Assembly: GCA_040772845.1 (NCBI GenBank)
Contig: JAXGXG010000001.1
Location: 1,054,001 to 1,118,000, forward strand
Direction: 5' to 3'
Length of the DNA: 64,000 bases
From: PWXP01 sp040772845
GTDB taxonomy: Bacteria; Planctomycetota; Planctomycetia; Pirellulales; Thermoguttaceae
Shown: piece by piece, positions 36,607-45,399 of the stretch
Layout of the letters: every line of letters starts with the position of its first letter
Numbering within the stretch: position 1 is the stretch's first letter
Position numbers and translations under genes: made by a program
The notes under the pieces: model-generated
What the model was told of the DNA's origin: nothing
The model's database searches: none
Seen by the model: only the letters and a program-made list of their open reading frames with translations

Positions 36607-36711
36607 GCGAGCACCGTTGGATAATTCGATATCAAAGAGTCAGACTAAGAGACAACACTGTTCGATCCGAGGGCTGCTCCGCATGTCCGGAACGCGATCC
36701 GGATGCGTGCT

Positions 36712-38676
36712 TCATTGCCTATTGGGCGTGACGTGCTCCTTCTTGCGTGCCGGCATTCGTGTTTCCACCAACACGAGTGTCTGGCCGTCAAGCCGAAACA
36801 CCAGTTCATATGGCGTCTCTTCCGTCGGCGCGGCGCCGGTGGCCGGATCCGCGTCGTACTTCATAACGCGGCCGCTCAGCACGGCATGCTTCCGCCCGTC
36901 GATGACTTCGAAGCTCAAGGAATGGCGTCGAGTACGCAGTCGATCCTTGCTGACGTCCGGCCCAAACGAGGCCGCCAGTAACTGGGGGAGTGTTATGCGT
37001 TGTCCGTTCTGATGCAGTTCCTTGGCGGTAGGCTGTTCGTCCAGTTCCCCGCACAATGCGAGTGCCGCGAGTTGCAGTTCTTTGTCGGGCGTTTCATATG
37101 CCTCACTTACCAGTTCTAGGCGACCGTCGCGCCGTCTTATCAACATCGTCATCTGCGCCCGCTTCTCAGCCTTAGCTGCGTTGGCCTCCTGGACTACCTT
37201 TGCAACGACCACCCAGAGGGGCTCGGTCCATTCCTTAGCGGCGGCAGACAACTCGCGTGGTCGATGGTACCGTTCCCTCTGCTCCACCGATATGATCGCA
37301 ATACGAAGATCGGGCATGCCATAGCGGTCAGCGTATCTATGCCATGCCATAACGGTCGCCTCCCGGGCTCCTCGATCACTGACGTAGTCGTCGGCGAGCA
37401 AAGCGTAGGCCTCGCGCAAGTTGCCGGCCGAGAGCAATTCGAAATACTGCTTCACAACGGTCACGACGCCGGCGTCGGCATTGGCGGGAACGGCTTCAAA
37501 CACGGCGTTGCCAGGCTTCTTCGGTTTCCACTGCGGCGGGACAATGCGGTCCAGCGGATCCGCGGGGGTCGTGCCAGACATGGTCTGGGGCGATCCTGCT
37601 TGCGACGACGGTTCAGGAGCCTGTTCGTTGTTGGACCGTGGCGGCACGGGCCTCTGGTGCAGTTCTCGCAGTATTTCCGTTGCCGGATCGTCGGACATCG
37701 GCTGGGCAGACGCTTCCTTGCCCGAGGGCTTGGCGTCCGGCGTCTTACCGGATGGGCCGTCCTCCGGGCTGCTGGGCGCCTCACGTCTGAGTTTCATGGC
37801 CGGATCCTCGGAGTAAGGCACCAGCGTTGCCGAAACATCGTGCCCAAACTCACTCTTCATCTTCCTTGCCCAGGTGCTCCACGGATAGGCCCTGGCCATA
37901 TTGGCAGCGGCGCTGCGTGCCTGCTCGCGGCCGCCTTCCTGGAATTGGTGATGCCGAACAACGGCGTACATGGCTGCGGGACGAAGCGGATGATCTTGCG
38001 GCTGACGAACAAGCAGGGAGAGCCATGCCCGCTCCTTGGCCCAGTCGATATCTTGCGGATGGACTGCCCACTGGTGCTGACACAGGGTCCATGCCGCGTA
38101 AGGGGCGAACGTGGAGAGCGGATACTTCTCAACAATCGTTTGCAAGGCTGGCATCGCATGCCGTGCGTCACGGCCATCGGTAAGGAAAGCAACGCACGCG
38201 TCTTGAGTGAAGAGATCGGTTGCCTTCTTGTCGTCCGCGGTTGTCGGTGCCACTACCTCGATTTCGATTGTCCTAGCGTGTTCGGATGCCAAGGCAATGC
38301 GCCATCGGCCAGGGCTCGGGAATATCCACTGCTTGTCTCGGTCAAGGATGACCCATCTGGTTCCTCGAAATGCATCGCCGGGTTGAACGGTGGTCTGTGC
38401 GCGCAAGCCACCGGACAACTCATGAACTAACTCCTGCCAAAGCCCAAGGCGACGTTGAGTTCCCCCGAGCTGGGAAACAAGGATCCAGACCGAATCGTCA
38501 ACAACCGTCACTGGCGTTGCCGTCCGGTTGACGTGATCGATCCTCAGCCCGACCGGTTCGTGCAACACGTACGAGACGCGGTCGGTCGAGAGGACCACCT
38601 CTTGAGTCGACCCGATCGACGTCCATCCGGCGATCATAAGAAACGCAATGCTCGCTACGAATTGCATGTGTCGCAT
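36712..38676 (-). CDS. Exported protein of unknown function with helical-repeat region
   Basis: I do not recognise a characterised family. The protein (654 residues) has a signal peptide (FVASIAFLMIAGWTSIGS). An N-terminal beta-rich part (STDRVSYVLHEPVGLRIDH, GRWRIALASEH) could be Ig-like. A TPR-like helical part follows at about 170-280 (AMPALQTIVEKYPLSTFAPY), then a disordered Ser/Pro/Glu-rich linker, and a C-terminal domain (VKQYFELLSAGNLREAYALL) reminiscent of NTF2-like folds. AAGGAG seven bases upstream fixes the start at 38676. It sits 75 bp after the metzincin gene on the same strand, so joint expression is likely. Confidence 0.75.
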   Translation of the reverse strand: MRHMQFVASIAFLMIAGWTSIGSTQEVVLSTDRVSYVLHEPVGLRIDHVNRTATPVTVVDDSVWILVSQLGGTQRRLGLWQELVHELSGGLRAQTTVQPGDAFRGTRWVILDRDKQWIFPSPGRWRIALASEHARTIEIEVVAPTTADDKKATDLFTQDACVAFLTDGRDARHAMPALQTIVEKYPLSTFAPYAAWTLCQHQWAVHPQDIDWAKERAWLSLLVRQPQDHPLRPAAMYAVVRHHQFQEGGREQARSAAANMARAYPWSTWARKMKSEFGHDVSATLVPYSEDPAMKLRREAPSSPEDGPSGKTPDAKPSGKEASAQPMSDDPATEILRELHQRPVPPRSNNEQAPEPSSQAGSPQTMSGTTPADPLDRIVPPQWKPKKPGNAVFEAVPANADAGVVTVVKQYFELLSAGNLREAYALLADDYVSDRGAREATVMAWHRYADRYGMPDLRIAIISVEQRERYHRPRELSAAAKEWTEPLWVVVAKVVQEANAAKAEKRAQMTMLIRRRDGRLELVSEAYETPDKELQLAALALCGELDEQPTAKELHQNGQRITLPQLLAASFGPDVSKDRLRTRRHSLSFEVIDGRKHAVLSGRVMKYDADPATGAAPTEETPYELVFRLDGQTLVLVETRMPARKKEHVTPNRQ

Positions 38677-38751
38677 TGTATTCTCCTTATTGAACGGAAG
38701 CACGCGTGAAAGAACCGTTGGATTATGTGTGATCGTGTGTCTGGCAGCGCT

Positions 38752-41700
38752 TCAAGGCCCCGCGTCACGCAGGAGCATGAAACGCCGCAATGACTTGCCC
38801 GTGAACATGCCGCCTCCTGGGTGCATGCCCGTTCCAGCCTGCATAATTCCATCATCTTCATGCCTTCCTCCTAAGACGTGCCCTACTTCGTGCAAGGTGA
38901 CTCGACGGCGCCGCAATTCCGGGGAATCCCCAGAAACACCGGCGTTCTCAGCGTAATCACGAATGGTCTCCACGAACACCAATGCGCCGCCGTGTGATCC
39001 TGGTGCTATTGTGCGCGCCCAATATGAACAGGCCATACCCCATATAACATCAGTAGAATTGGGATCATATGCCTCTATGACACTTGGCTGGAAGCACTCT
39101 ACCACCTGAGCAGTCCATTCGCTGACACCACCGGGCAGCCCGCGATTGGCGGCGGCTATAGCAGAAGGAAGAGCCAGACTCGAAGTGTCTACATAGAGTT
39201 GGAAGTCGGTGACATTGTCGTAGGTGCCATGCGGTATGGCTTCAATACATGCCGCGGGGAACCCATCCGGATCGTTGAACAAGGTCAAATCCGCCGTGGC
39301 CGGAGTTATTCGCGGACTCGCACCGTTCTCCAAGTCCACGTTGACGACGTCATCGTCGGCGATGTAGACGTAGTCCGATGCTGCTGGGACTGGCTCGCTA
39401 ACCGTTATAGGCCCATCCATACCTGTGGAATGAGTTACGATGAATCTGTGCGCCAAGAACGAATTCCAAAGTATCCCCATATCCCAGAACATCGCGGCGC
39501 CACCTTGAAACTGGTTTGCATGACCGAAATCGAGCGTCGTACTCGCGGTAACGGTGCCCTGCCCACCGGTGACATCGCCTTCCTGGGCGGAACGCGTCCG
39601 GTCATATCCTTCCAGAAGATCAACCGGCCCCATGTAGTCTCGTTCAATCCAGAGACGCCGCCAGACAGTCAGCGTTTCCGTGCTCTTGGGCACGCCCGTT
39701 GAGCCTCCCGATATGGCCAAGGGCTGGCCGTTCGGGCCCGTGACTACTTCCAGGGTTTCACCGTCGGTGGGGTCGTTATTGATTCGGACCGCGTTGTGCA
39801 AGGTATTCCCGCATCCGGCGGCGAATCGCCAGTTGTTGCCAGGCGTTGCTTCGGTGATCTCCATGAATGAGCTTGTTCGCAACAGACCACTGCTCCCGTG
39901 CTCCGCGCCGACACGGTCCGCCCAGCGCACCTCGGTCGCGTTGTCGGCAATGACGTGTTGGACGGTATCCGCCAGTGAGGAGTGAATGCGAATCCCAATG
40001 TCGTACGCATCGCCCGCCACGCCGAATCGGGGGGGATCGCTTGGATCATCCGCCGCCGCACCGTAGCCGGTTCGGTTGTCGTTCGGTTCGCGGCCGGGAC
40101 TGTGCCCCTCCGTGGTCCGACTGCTCGAAGCGTCATCGAAGGCTGTATCGCGGGAATAATGGTCGACGTCGAATGCCTTGACGTAAACCGGCACGTGCCA
40201 GCCGGAATCGGGTGGAATACTCGGAATCAGGGTTGCGCTCACCATGAACACATTGTGTTGGGATGTGTCGCCTGGATAAGCGGCGTCGGGGAATATCCGC
40301 ACTCCAGTTCGTGTTTGGTTCGTCGGGTCCGTTGCAAAGTCGGGAACCGGGACGCCGCTATGCCCCGCATGGCACAACCCCTGATTCGGACGTATCTCAA
40401 CTTGCGTGACTTCGTACACGGTCAGCAATACCGTGTCCGTCATGGATTGCGTTGCATTTGCATGGAACGTGACGGTAATGCTATCCGCCGAACACGCTCC
40501 CAGTCCTTCAATCCAGTAGTAGCCATCGTTGTCCACGTCGTAAGCGTCTGGCGCGGTGATGACCGCCTGCCCTGATGCATCCAGAGCAAGGAGAGTATTC
40601 TTGGTTGGTTCGTGCCAAATGCGTATACGTGTACGGAGCTGCAATCCCACTTGGAACACGATCTTGGTGCCGGCCTTCCAGTAGGGCACACGGAGTTGCA
40701 TGGGCTCGAGGTCGTTGTCGGCCGTAGGCAGATTGGTGTCATCGACGTCGAGCGTTGTATCGCCGCTGACTTGCCGATCGTTGTCGTCGTTGACCCAAAG
40801 ATACCCGCCGCGGCTATCCTCGAGTACGTCATCGTCGTCCGTGATATCAACCTTGCGGGATGCCAAAGGGATGCCATTGGCATCCTGGGGGTGGTCATCT
40901 ACATTCACGTCGAGATCAACGCCGGTTACCACCCGCACCACGTCCATGGCTACCTTAACGCCGTTAACGGTAAGCTGCAGTCCGAGCATGACCTCGCCAG
41001 GCGCGACGCCGGTGATGAGGATGTCGTGGTCGGTGGCCTCGCCAAGCAACTGGAGCAGTGTCTTGCCGTCGCCGTCGGTGGTAGTCGAAGGGCTGATTGC
41101 CGTATTCAGCATGAGGATGGGAGGTTGAGCGGGATCGCCTGGGGCAACCTTGGGCACCTTCCACACACATACGTCACCTCCTCCCCCGGGGATTCGGCCA
41201 AGCTTGATGACAGGATTCGTTTGTACATTGTCGAGGACATAGGCCACGTTTTGTGAGAACAGGCCGCGAAGTTTGCCGGGCTTGCCATTCTCGGGGTTGG
41301 CGGTTACCGGGACGATCATTCCCGGCTCGCCCGGCTTCGCCTCGATGAGGTCGTCGGCAGAAGTAATTGTGCCATCGTTGTCGCTGTCGACGTCAATGTC
41401 CATTTGGACGGGCAGAACCGTTACGATATCCTCGGCCTTTCCTTCCCCCGGTCCCTCGGGGTCGTAGCTGGTCACGAGTTGTTGGGGCTCTTGATACGGT
41501 GTTTTGCCCTCGGCGTAGAAGACAAACGTCTGCTCCCCGGCCGAGTCGATCGTGCGGTTGCCGAGGAACGCGGCGCCCGTGTTCACGCCTACCGGTAACT
41601 CGCCCTCGAACAGCCTGACGGACGAGGGGACGGTAAACGCGAGGGTCCCAGGTGCCCGCTTGACGCCCACCTTTACCTTAATCTGCGCAAGCCCCACGCT

Positions 41701-42357
41701 CCACCCGCCGTAGTTCTTCCCCTCCTTGGTCAGGTCGGCCGTCGTGTTGTCCAGGTCGCGGCCCCACGGGTCGGCGCCTGGCAGGAACTCGTCGTGGTCG
41801 TCGTTCACGCCAATCACCAAGCCGGGCACCGTCGGCGGGGCCTGATAGCCCGGATACTCGGCGAAGTCCTCGGTATCGCTTTCCGATGGAGTCCGCGGGC
41901 ATACGGCGGAGTTGTTGTCCGTATCGGCGTCGGCGTCCAGGTCGGAAACGGACATCCAGCGGATCACCTCTCCCTCGCCTTCACCAGGAGGGGCTAGTTT
42001 GGCCCAAATGACCACCCAGAAACGTTTGTTGGGGTCCACGCCGGTAATGCGGAACTTCTTGATATCCTCTTCGTCTCGCTCCCACGCCACGCTGCTGCCC
42101 GCCTGCTCGTCGATGCCCGTATCGACGATCTCGTACTCGGAAGTCACCTCGATCGTCAGTTCATACACGGCATCGCTTAGGTCGCTGAAACCGCAACCGA
42201 CGTTTTGCGTCTTCGTTTTGCCCGGATCGACGTTGACCGTCATGGACCGCTCCGCCGCCGGAGTACTTCGCGGGCACGGCAGGATCGTGAGAACCGCAAG
42301 CACCAACAGCCACGGTAGCACGCAACAACGCAACGAGCAAGTAGCACGCTTGTTCAT
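38752..42357 (-). CDS. Giant exported metzincin-type metalloprotease
   Basis: This 1201-residue protein has a signal peptide (LPWLLVLAVLTILPCPRSTPA). The zinc signature H1156-E-V-G-H1160-V-L-G-G-R-H1166 matches HExxHxxGxxH, and Met1172 in DDGIM fits the metzincin Met-turn. The first 1000 or so residues are beta-rich and acidic, with calcium-loop-like stretches such as DVDSDNDGTITSADD and DVNVDDHPQDANG, and many Cys. The catalytic module lies at the very C-terminus, which is unusual because metzincin domains generally follow a propeptide near the N-terminus. It may be a surface protease with a long N-terminal adhesive or pro-region. No family name can be given. The TPR gene upstream ends 3 bp before its ATG. 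Confidence 0.8.
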   Translation of the reverse strand: MNKRATCSLRCCVLPWLLVLAVLTILPCPRSTPAAERSMTVNVDPGKTKTQNVGCGFSDLSDAVYELTIEVTSEYEIVDTGIDEQAGSSVAWERDEEDIKKFRITGVDPNKRFWVVIWAKLAPPGEGEGEVIRWMSVSDLDADADTDNNSAVCPRTPSESDTEDFAEYPGYQAPPTVPGLVIGVNDDHDEFLPGADPWGRDLDNTTADLTKEGKNYGGWSVGLAQIKVKVGVKRAPGTLAFTVPSSVRLFEGELPVGVNTGAAFLGNRTIDSAGEQTFVFYAEGKTPYQEPQQLVTSYDPEGPGEGKAEDIVTVLPVQMDIDVDSDNDGTITSADDLIEAKPGEPGMIVPVTANPENGKPGKLRGLFSQNVAYVLDNVQTNPVIKLGRIPGGGGDVCVWKVPKVAPGDPAQPPILMLNTAISPSTTTDGDGKTLLQLLGEATDHDILITGVAPGEVMLGLQLTVNGVKVAMDVVRVVTGVDLDVNVDDHPQDANGIPLASRKVDITDDDDVLEDSRGGYLWVNDDNDRQVSGDTTLDVDDTNLPTADNDLEPMQLRVPYWKAGTKIVFQVGLQLRTRIRIWHEPTKNTLLALDASGQAVITAPDAYDVDNDGYYWIEGLGACSADSITVTFHANATQSMTDTVLLTVYEVTQVEIRPNQGLCHAGHSGVPVPDFATDPTNQTRTGVRIFPDAAYPGDTSQHNVFMVSATLIPSIPPDSGWHVPVYVKAFDVDHYSRDTAFDDASSSRTTEGHSPGREPNDNRTGYGAAADDPSDPPRFGVAGDAYDIGIRIHSSLADTVQHVIADNATEVRWADRVGAEHGSSGLLRTSSFMEITEATPGNNWRFAAGCGNTLHNAVRINNDPTDGETLEVVTGPNGQPLAISGGSTGVPKSTETLTVWRRLWIERDYMGPVDLLEGYDRTRSAQEGDVTGGQGTVTASTTLDFGHANQFQGGAAMFWDMGILWNSFLAHRFIVTHSTGMDGPITVSEPVPAASDYVYIADDDVVNVDLENGASPRITPATADLTLFNDPDGFPAACIEAIPHGTYDNVTDFQLYVDTSSLALPSAIAAANRGLPGGVSEWTAQVVECFQPSVIEAYDPNSTDVIWGMACSYWARTIAPGSHGGALVFVETIRDYAENAGVSGDSPELRRRRVTLHEVGHVLGGRHEDDGIMQAGTGMHPGGGMFTGKSLRRFMLLRDAGP

Positions 42358-42360
42358 CTT

Positions 42361-43260
42361 TCACCTCCCGGGAGTGTTGCCGGTATTGGATGCGGCCAAA
42401 CCCGCCTCCACTTTCTTCAGGTGGTAGTTCATCGCCGCCGCGGCCCAACGCGACTCCGGGTAGTCCCGAATCACGCGCTGGTACGCGGCTTTGGCCTGCG
42501 GCCACTCGGAATGCCATTCATGGAGCACCCCCACGAAATAGGCCGCCTTGGCCGCGGACTCACTTTTCGGGTACTGCCGCACCACTTCCTCAAACACCGC
42601 GAAGGCCTCCGGCCGCTTCCGTTGGTGATTGTGCAGGATGGTTCCGGCCATCAGCAGGCATTCCGGCGCCCAGGGCGTCGTGGGCCCCGCCTGCTGGGCA
42701 GCCACGTACTCGCGCCGGGCGTCTTCCTTCGCTTCCAGGCCCAAACACGCATGGGCGACCGCGCGCTGCCGGTGCGCCCACGACCGCTGGGCCGGTGTCG
42801 CGGTGCCCTTCGGCTTGTCGATGACCAGAGTGGCCAGCTCCAACGCCTTCTCATGCACCTCCGACTCCAGATACACATCCGCCAGCATGAGGATGAGGCG
42901 GGCCTTTTCATCGCCGCGACGGGCTTCTTCGGGGGTGAGGGACTTGCCGGCGCGGGCGGCGGCGATGAGCCGCTCAATGCCGGTGGGGATTTCGCCGTGG
43001 ACGACCACGAAGCTCCGCTCGGGCTCGAAGGGCTTTGCTCGCTCGAACCACTCGACCGCTTCGGCGGGGCGTTCTGAAAGGTAGGCCACCAGCCCGGCGC
43101 GGAGGTAGATGGCGTAACTGGTCTGGTCAAGCGAGGGGAGCGAAACGGAGGATAGGTCGTCGGCCGGTTGCGCCGGAACGGCGCTGCGCTGGTTCCGGCC
43201 TACATTGCCGACGTTGGCCAGCCAATCGGCGGCGGCGCGGGCGTGAGTGGCGGCGATTGG
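42361..43260 (-). pseudogene. TPR protein, C-terminal part of a split gene
   Basis: The frame runs open from about 43260 to a stop at 42361. It holds THARAAADWLANVG, then SYAIYLRAGLVAYLSERPAEA and helical repeats to the end (SAAKAAYFVGVLHEWHSE, AKAAYQRVIRDYPESRWAAA). The last repeats resemble the YbgF/TPR_6 type. Upstream, homology ends at a transposase fragment, and the matching signal-peptide half lies beyond it at about 43757-44007 in the same orientation. A GTG at 43089 could start a shortened product. It ends 3 bp before the metzincin gene. Confidence 0.65.
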
Positions 43261-43756
43261 GACTGGTGGGAGTCGTCCGCTGCCGGGAGCTGGTCGATTT
43301 CTACCACGTGGTCCAGCACGTCTATGCCTTGGCGGCCTTGAACAAGTCGTGGCGGGCGTCGTATCGGAAGCAATGGGTCACGCGGCAGCGACGCCGTTTG
43401 TGGCGCGGCGAACTGAAGGCGTTCATCGAAGACGTCGAGCGACTCTGCCGGGGAAAGCGTGGCAAGGATTGGGCCCGCGAACGAGACTACTTGTTGCGGA
43501 ATGCTCGCGCCGGGCGTCTGGACTATGCCAAGGCGCGTCGGGCGAAAATGCCCATGGGCAGCGGCTCGATGGAGAGCGCCGTTCGCCGCGTCGTCAACTT
43601 GCGACTAAAAGGCGCGGGCATATTCTGGCACGAAGACCACGCCGAGCAGATGCTCATGTTGCGGGCGTATTACAAGTCGAAACACTGGCAAGTCCTGATG
43701 AACAAAGCCTTTGCATCCCCGCTGACCAATGCCGCGCAACTCCTACAAGAGCGCAA
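43261..43756 (+). mobile_element. IS transposase C-terminal fragment
   Basis: The plus frame gives LVDFYHVVQHVYALAAL, then RDYLLRNARAGRLDYAKARR, KMPMGSGSMESAVRRVVN and LRLKGAGIFWHEDHAEQMLM. This is the C-terminal part of a DDE transposase, with the likely catalytic Glu in SGSMESA; it looks most like ISKra4-type proteins, but the family is uncertain. The N-terminal half and both IS ends are missing. It interrupts the TPR gene, so it is a dead insertion. Boundaries are accurate to about 20 bp. Confidence 0.7.
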
Positions 43757-44007
43757 TGCTCCCGCCCAGCAGGATACGGGCATACACGGCCGCGGCCTTC
43801 GCCCGGTCGTCCGGCGCGCCGCGTTGGACGATGGCGTCCGCCTGTTTTCTTGCCTCCGCGTAGTCTTCCTTGCCCAACGCCTTTTCGAGCGTGCTCCACT
43901 TCGGCCCGGCCGCTGGTTGGGCGGCAACGGGGAACGTTGGCAGTAGCAGCGCGATCAACGTAAGCAGGACGGGCAGCGAAGAAGGTACTGCCGTGGGGAT
44001 GAATGAC
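43757..44007 (-). pseudogene. TPR protein, signal-peptide half of the split gene
   Basis: Minus-strand translation gives a hydrophobic leader (LPVLLTLIALLLPTFPVAAQ), then KWSTLEKALGKEDYAEARKQ and a helix ending AAVYARILLGG, where the transposase fragment begins. It fits as the N-terminus of the gene whose remainder is at 42361-43260. No good start codon is visible; upstream lies a repetitive stretch of GAATGACCAATGACGA type, so the native start may also be lost. Confidence 0.55.
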
Positions 44008-44057
44008 CAATGACGAAAGCCAAATGACGAATGAAACCCCAAGCCCGAATCTCGTGG

Positions 44058-44076
44058 CACTGTCGTCTCGACAGTG
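44058..44076. repeat. Perfect hairpin CACTGTCG-TCT-CGACAGTG
   Basis: An 8-bp perfect stem with a 3-base loop, the same architecture as 34383-34401 with compensating changes in the stem (TCG/CGA against CCG/CGG), which suggests that pairing is maintained. Confidence 0.5.
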
Positions 44077-44079
44077 TCT

Positions 44080-44199
44080 TCGTTTCCGGCTTCTTGCCGC
44101 CGAGGAGCGTCACGGATGCCTCCACGCCGCTGGACACTGATCAGACCGCACTGGCGCACACGCGGCCCGCGTGCTCCAAACGGTAAGAGACGTGTAGAA
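44080..44199 (+). repeat. Duplicated block, copy A
   Basis: It shares GAGCGTCACGGATGC, CACACGCGGCCC and GGTAAGAGACGTGT with 44608-44723 in the same order and spacing. Identity is roughly three quarters by eye. Confidence 0.6.
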
Positions 44200-44211
44200 G
44201 ACTTGCCTGCA

Positions 44212-44231
44212 GGAAGGAAGGAAGGAAGGAA
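44212..44231. repeat. GGAA microsatellite, five units
   Basis: GGAA is repeated five times in tandem just after repeat block A. Confidence 0.85.
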
Positions 44232-44607
44232 CCGGCCGCAACGTGGCGGGCAACGGTCGGATGTGTGTCGCAATGCATCCATCGCCCCCCCCTCCGATAT
44301 GACCTTAACTCGTTGACAGCGTGTATCTTACAATGAGACTTGATGCCCCGCCACGGTACTGCCGTCGATGTCACCTCCACACTCGTCCGGTCACCAACGA
44401 TCGCGTCCAAACAGGTCTTTTTGGCATTTCAGCCGTGACTTCAAACGGCATTCTGCCATAATGCCGGACTGCTGTCAAGAGGCTGAATCATCAGAATTAC
44501 GAATTTGGATTCTCTTTGGGGGGTACCCACACACTTAATCCACCTCCACTATTCCGGAGGGTAATTCGTTGGCGTCCCGCGTCATGGGTATCTTGGCAGT
44601 GCTCCCT

Positions 44608-44723
44608 TCTTCGGATTCCTGTCGCCCGGGAGCGTCACGGATGCGCCCACGATGCCGGACACTCAGCGGACTACACTCACGCACACACGGCCCACGCGCC
44701 CCAAAGGTAAGAGACGTGTGGAA
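44608..44723 (+). repeat. Duplicated block, copy B
   Basis: Second copy of the block at 44080-44199, with the conserved strings GAGCGTCACGGATGC and GGTAAGAGACGTGTGGAA. No protein is supported in either copy. Confidence 0.6.
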
Positions 44724-44968
44724 AGAGACGCTGCCTTTCGCGGCAGTGACACATGCCGAATGCGCGCAGGGGTAACCGTTGACGGCGCGGCGCGATGAAA
44801 GCGGCAGGACGCAAGCCCTCCGGTTTGGTGCGGCTCGCACGACCCGGCACCGGGCGGCTGGCGCCGCAACGCTGCAAGCACCGGGCAATAATCGTGCCGA
44901 ACAGTATTCGGACAGCCCCCCAGTGATCGGTTACGCTTCTGCCGCTCCCCATCGGCTCTCGTCTGGTG

Positions 44969-44974
44969 TATAAT
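44969..44974 (+). promoter_or_regulatory. -10 box (TATAAT) before the deleted fucosidase gene
   Basis: It lies in the block GGTGTATAATAAGG, conserved with the region before the intact fucosidase gene at the same distance from the ATG (47 bp). Confidence 0.45.
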
Positions 44975-45021
44975 AAGGTTCCGTATTTCCTCCACCGACA
45001 CCCACCCACGAAAGGCCACCG

Positions 45022-45282
45022 ATGATTCGCAACGGATTCCCCTTCCTGGCCTACCGGCTTCTTTCCATCCTTCTCATCCTGGCCACTACAGGTGTACCGG
45101 CTGTCTGCGGCGAGGCGCCGAACGAGACGGACGCGCAGAAGGATGCACGCATGGACGTCGCTTCATGCGATGCCGGCGGCCTCTGGATCACCGTGCCGAA
45201 AGAGGCCCCGGACGCCATTGCCTCGGTCATCGTCTTGGAGGGCAAGTTCAACATTGCACCGTTGGAGACAGACAAACAATAG
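45022..45282 (+). pseudogene. Internally deleted GH29 fucosidase paralogue
   Basis: The first 45 codons align with the N-terminus of the fucosidase at 32926 (signal peptide, then DAQKDARMD against EAQKDARMD). The next 41 codons match its last 41 residues almost exactly (CDAGGLWITVPKEAPDA, ASVIVLEGKFNIAP). Residues corresponding to 46-405, the whole catalytic barrel, are missing, and the join keeps the reading frame. The 86-residue product would be exported but cannot be a fucosidase. The C-terminal DNA is nearly identical to the intact gene, so the duplication or a later conversion is recent. Confidence 0.8.
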
Positions 45283-45399
45283 CCTAGAATCATCTCGAAC
45301 TGCCAACCAACGGCGGCGGCATCCGGAAGATCGGAGCCGGTCGCCAAGAGTTGTCTGAAGAGCCTGCACAAAACATCCCCGCAATCCGGAGGAATTATC

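Larger units (their letters stand above)
44008..45021. other. Repeat-rich non-coding region
   Basis: About 1 kb without a supportable gene. It holds direct AATGAC-type repeats (near 44003-44040), a perfect small hairpin (44058-44076), a duplicated block of about 115 bp (44080-44199 and 44608-44723), a GGAA microsatellite (44212-44231) and the promoter-like block conserved with the fucosidase gene (around 44969). It looks like a graveyard of inserted repeats. Confidence 0.6.

Noticed and set aside
44283..44345. TTGACA promoter near 44314
   Set aside because: The nearest -10-like hexamer (TACAAT) is only 10 bp away, too close for a sigma-70 promoter, and no gene follows.
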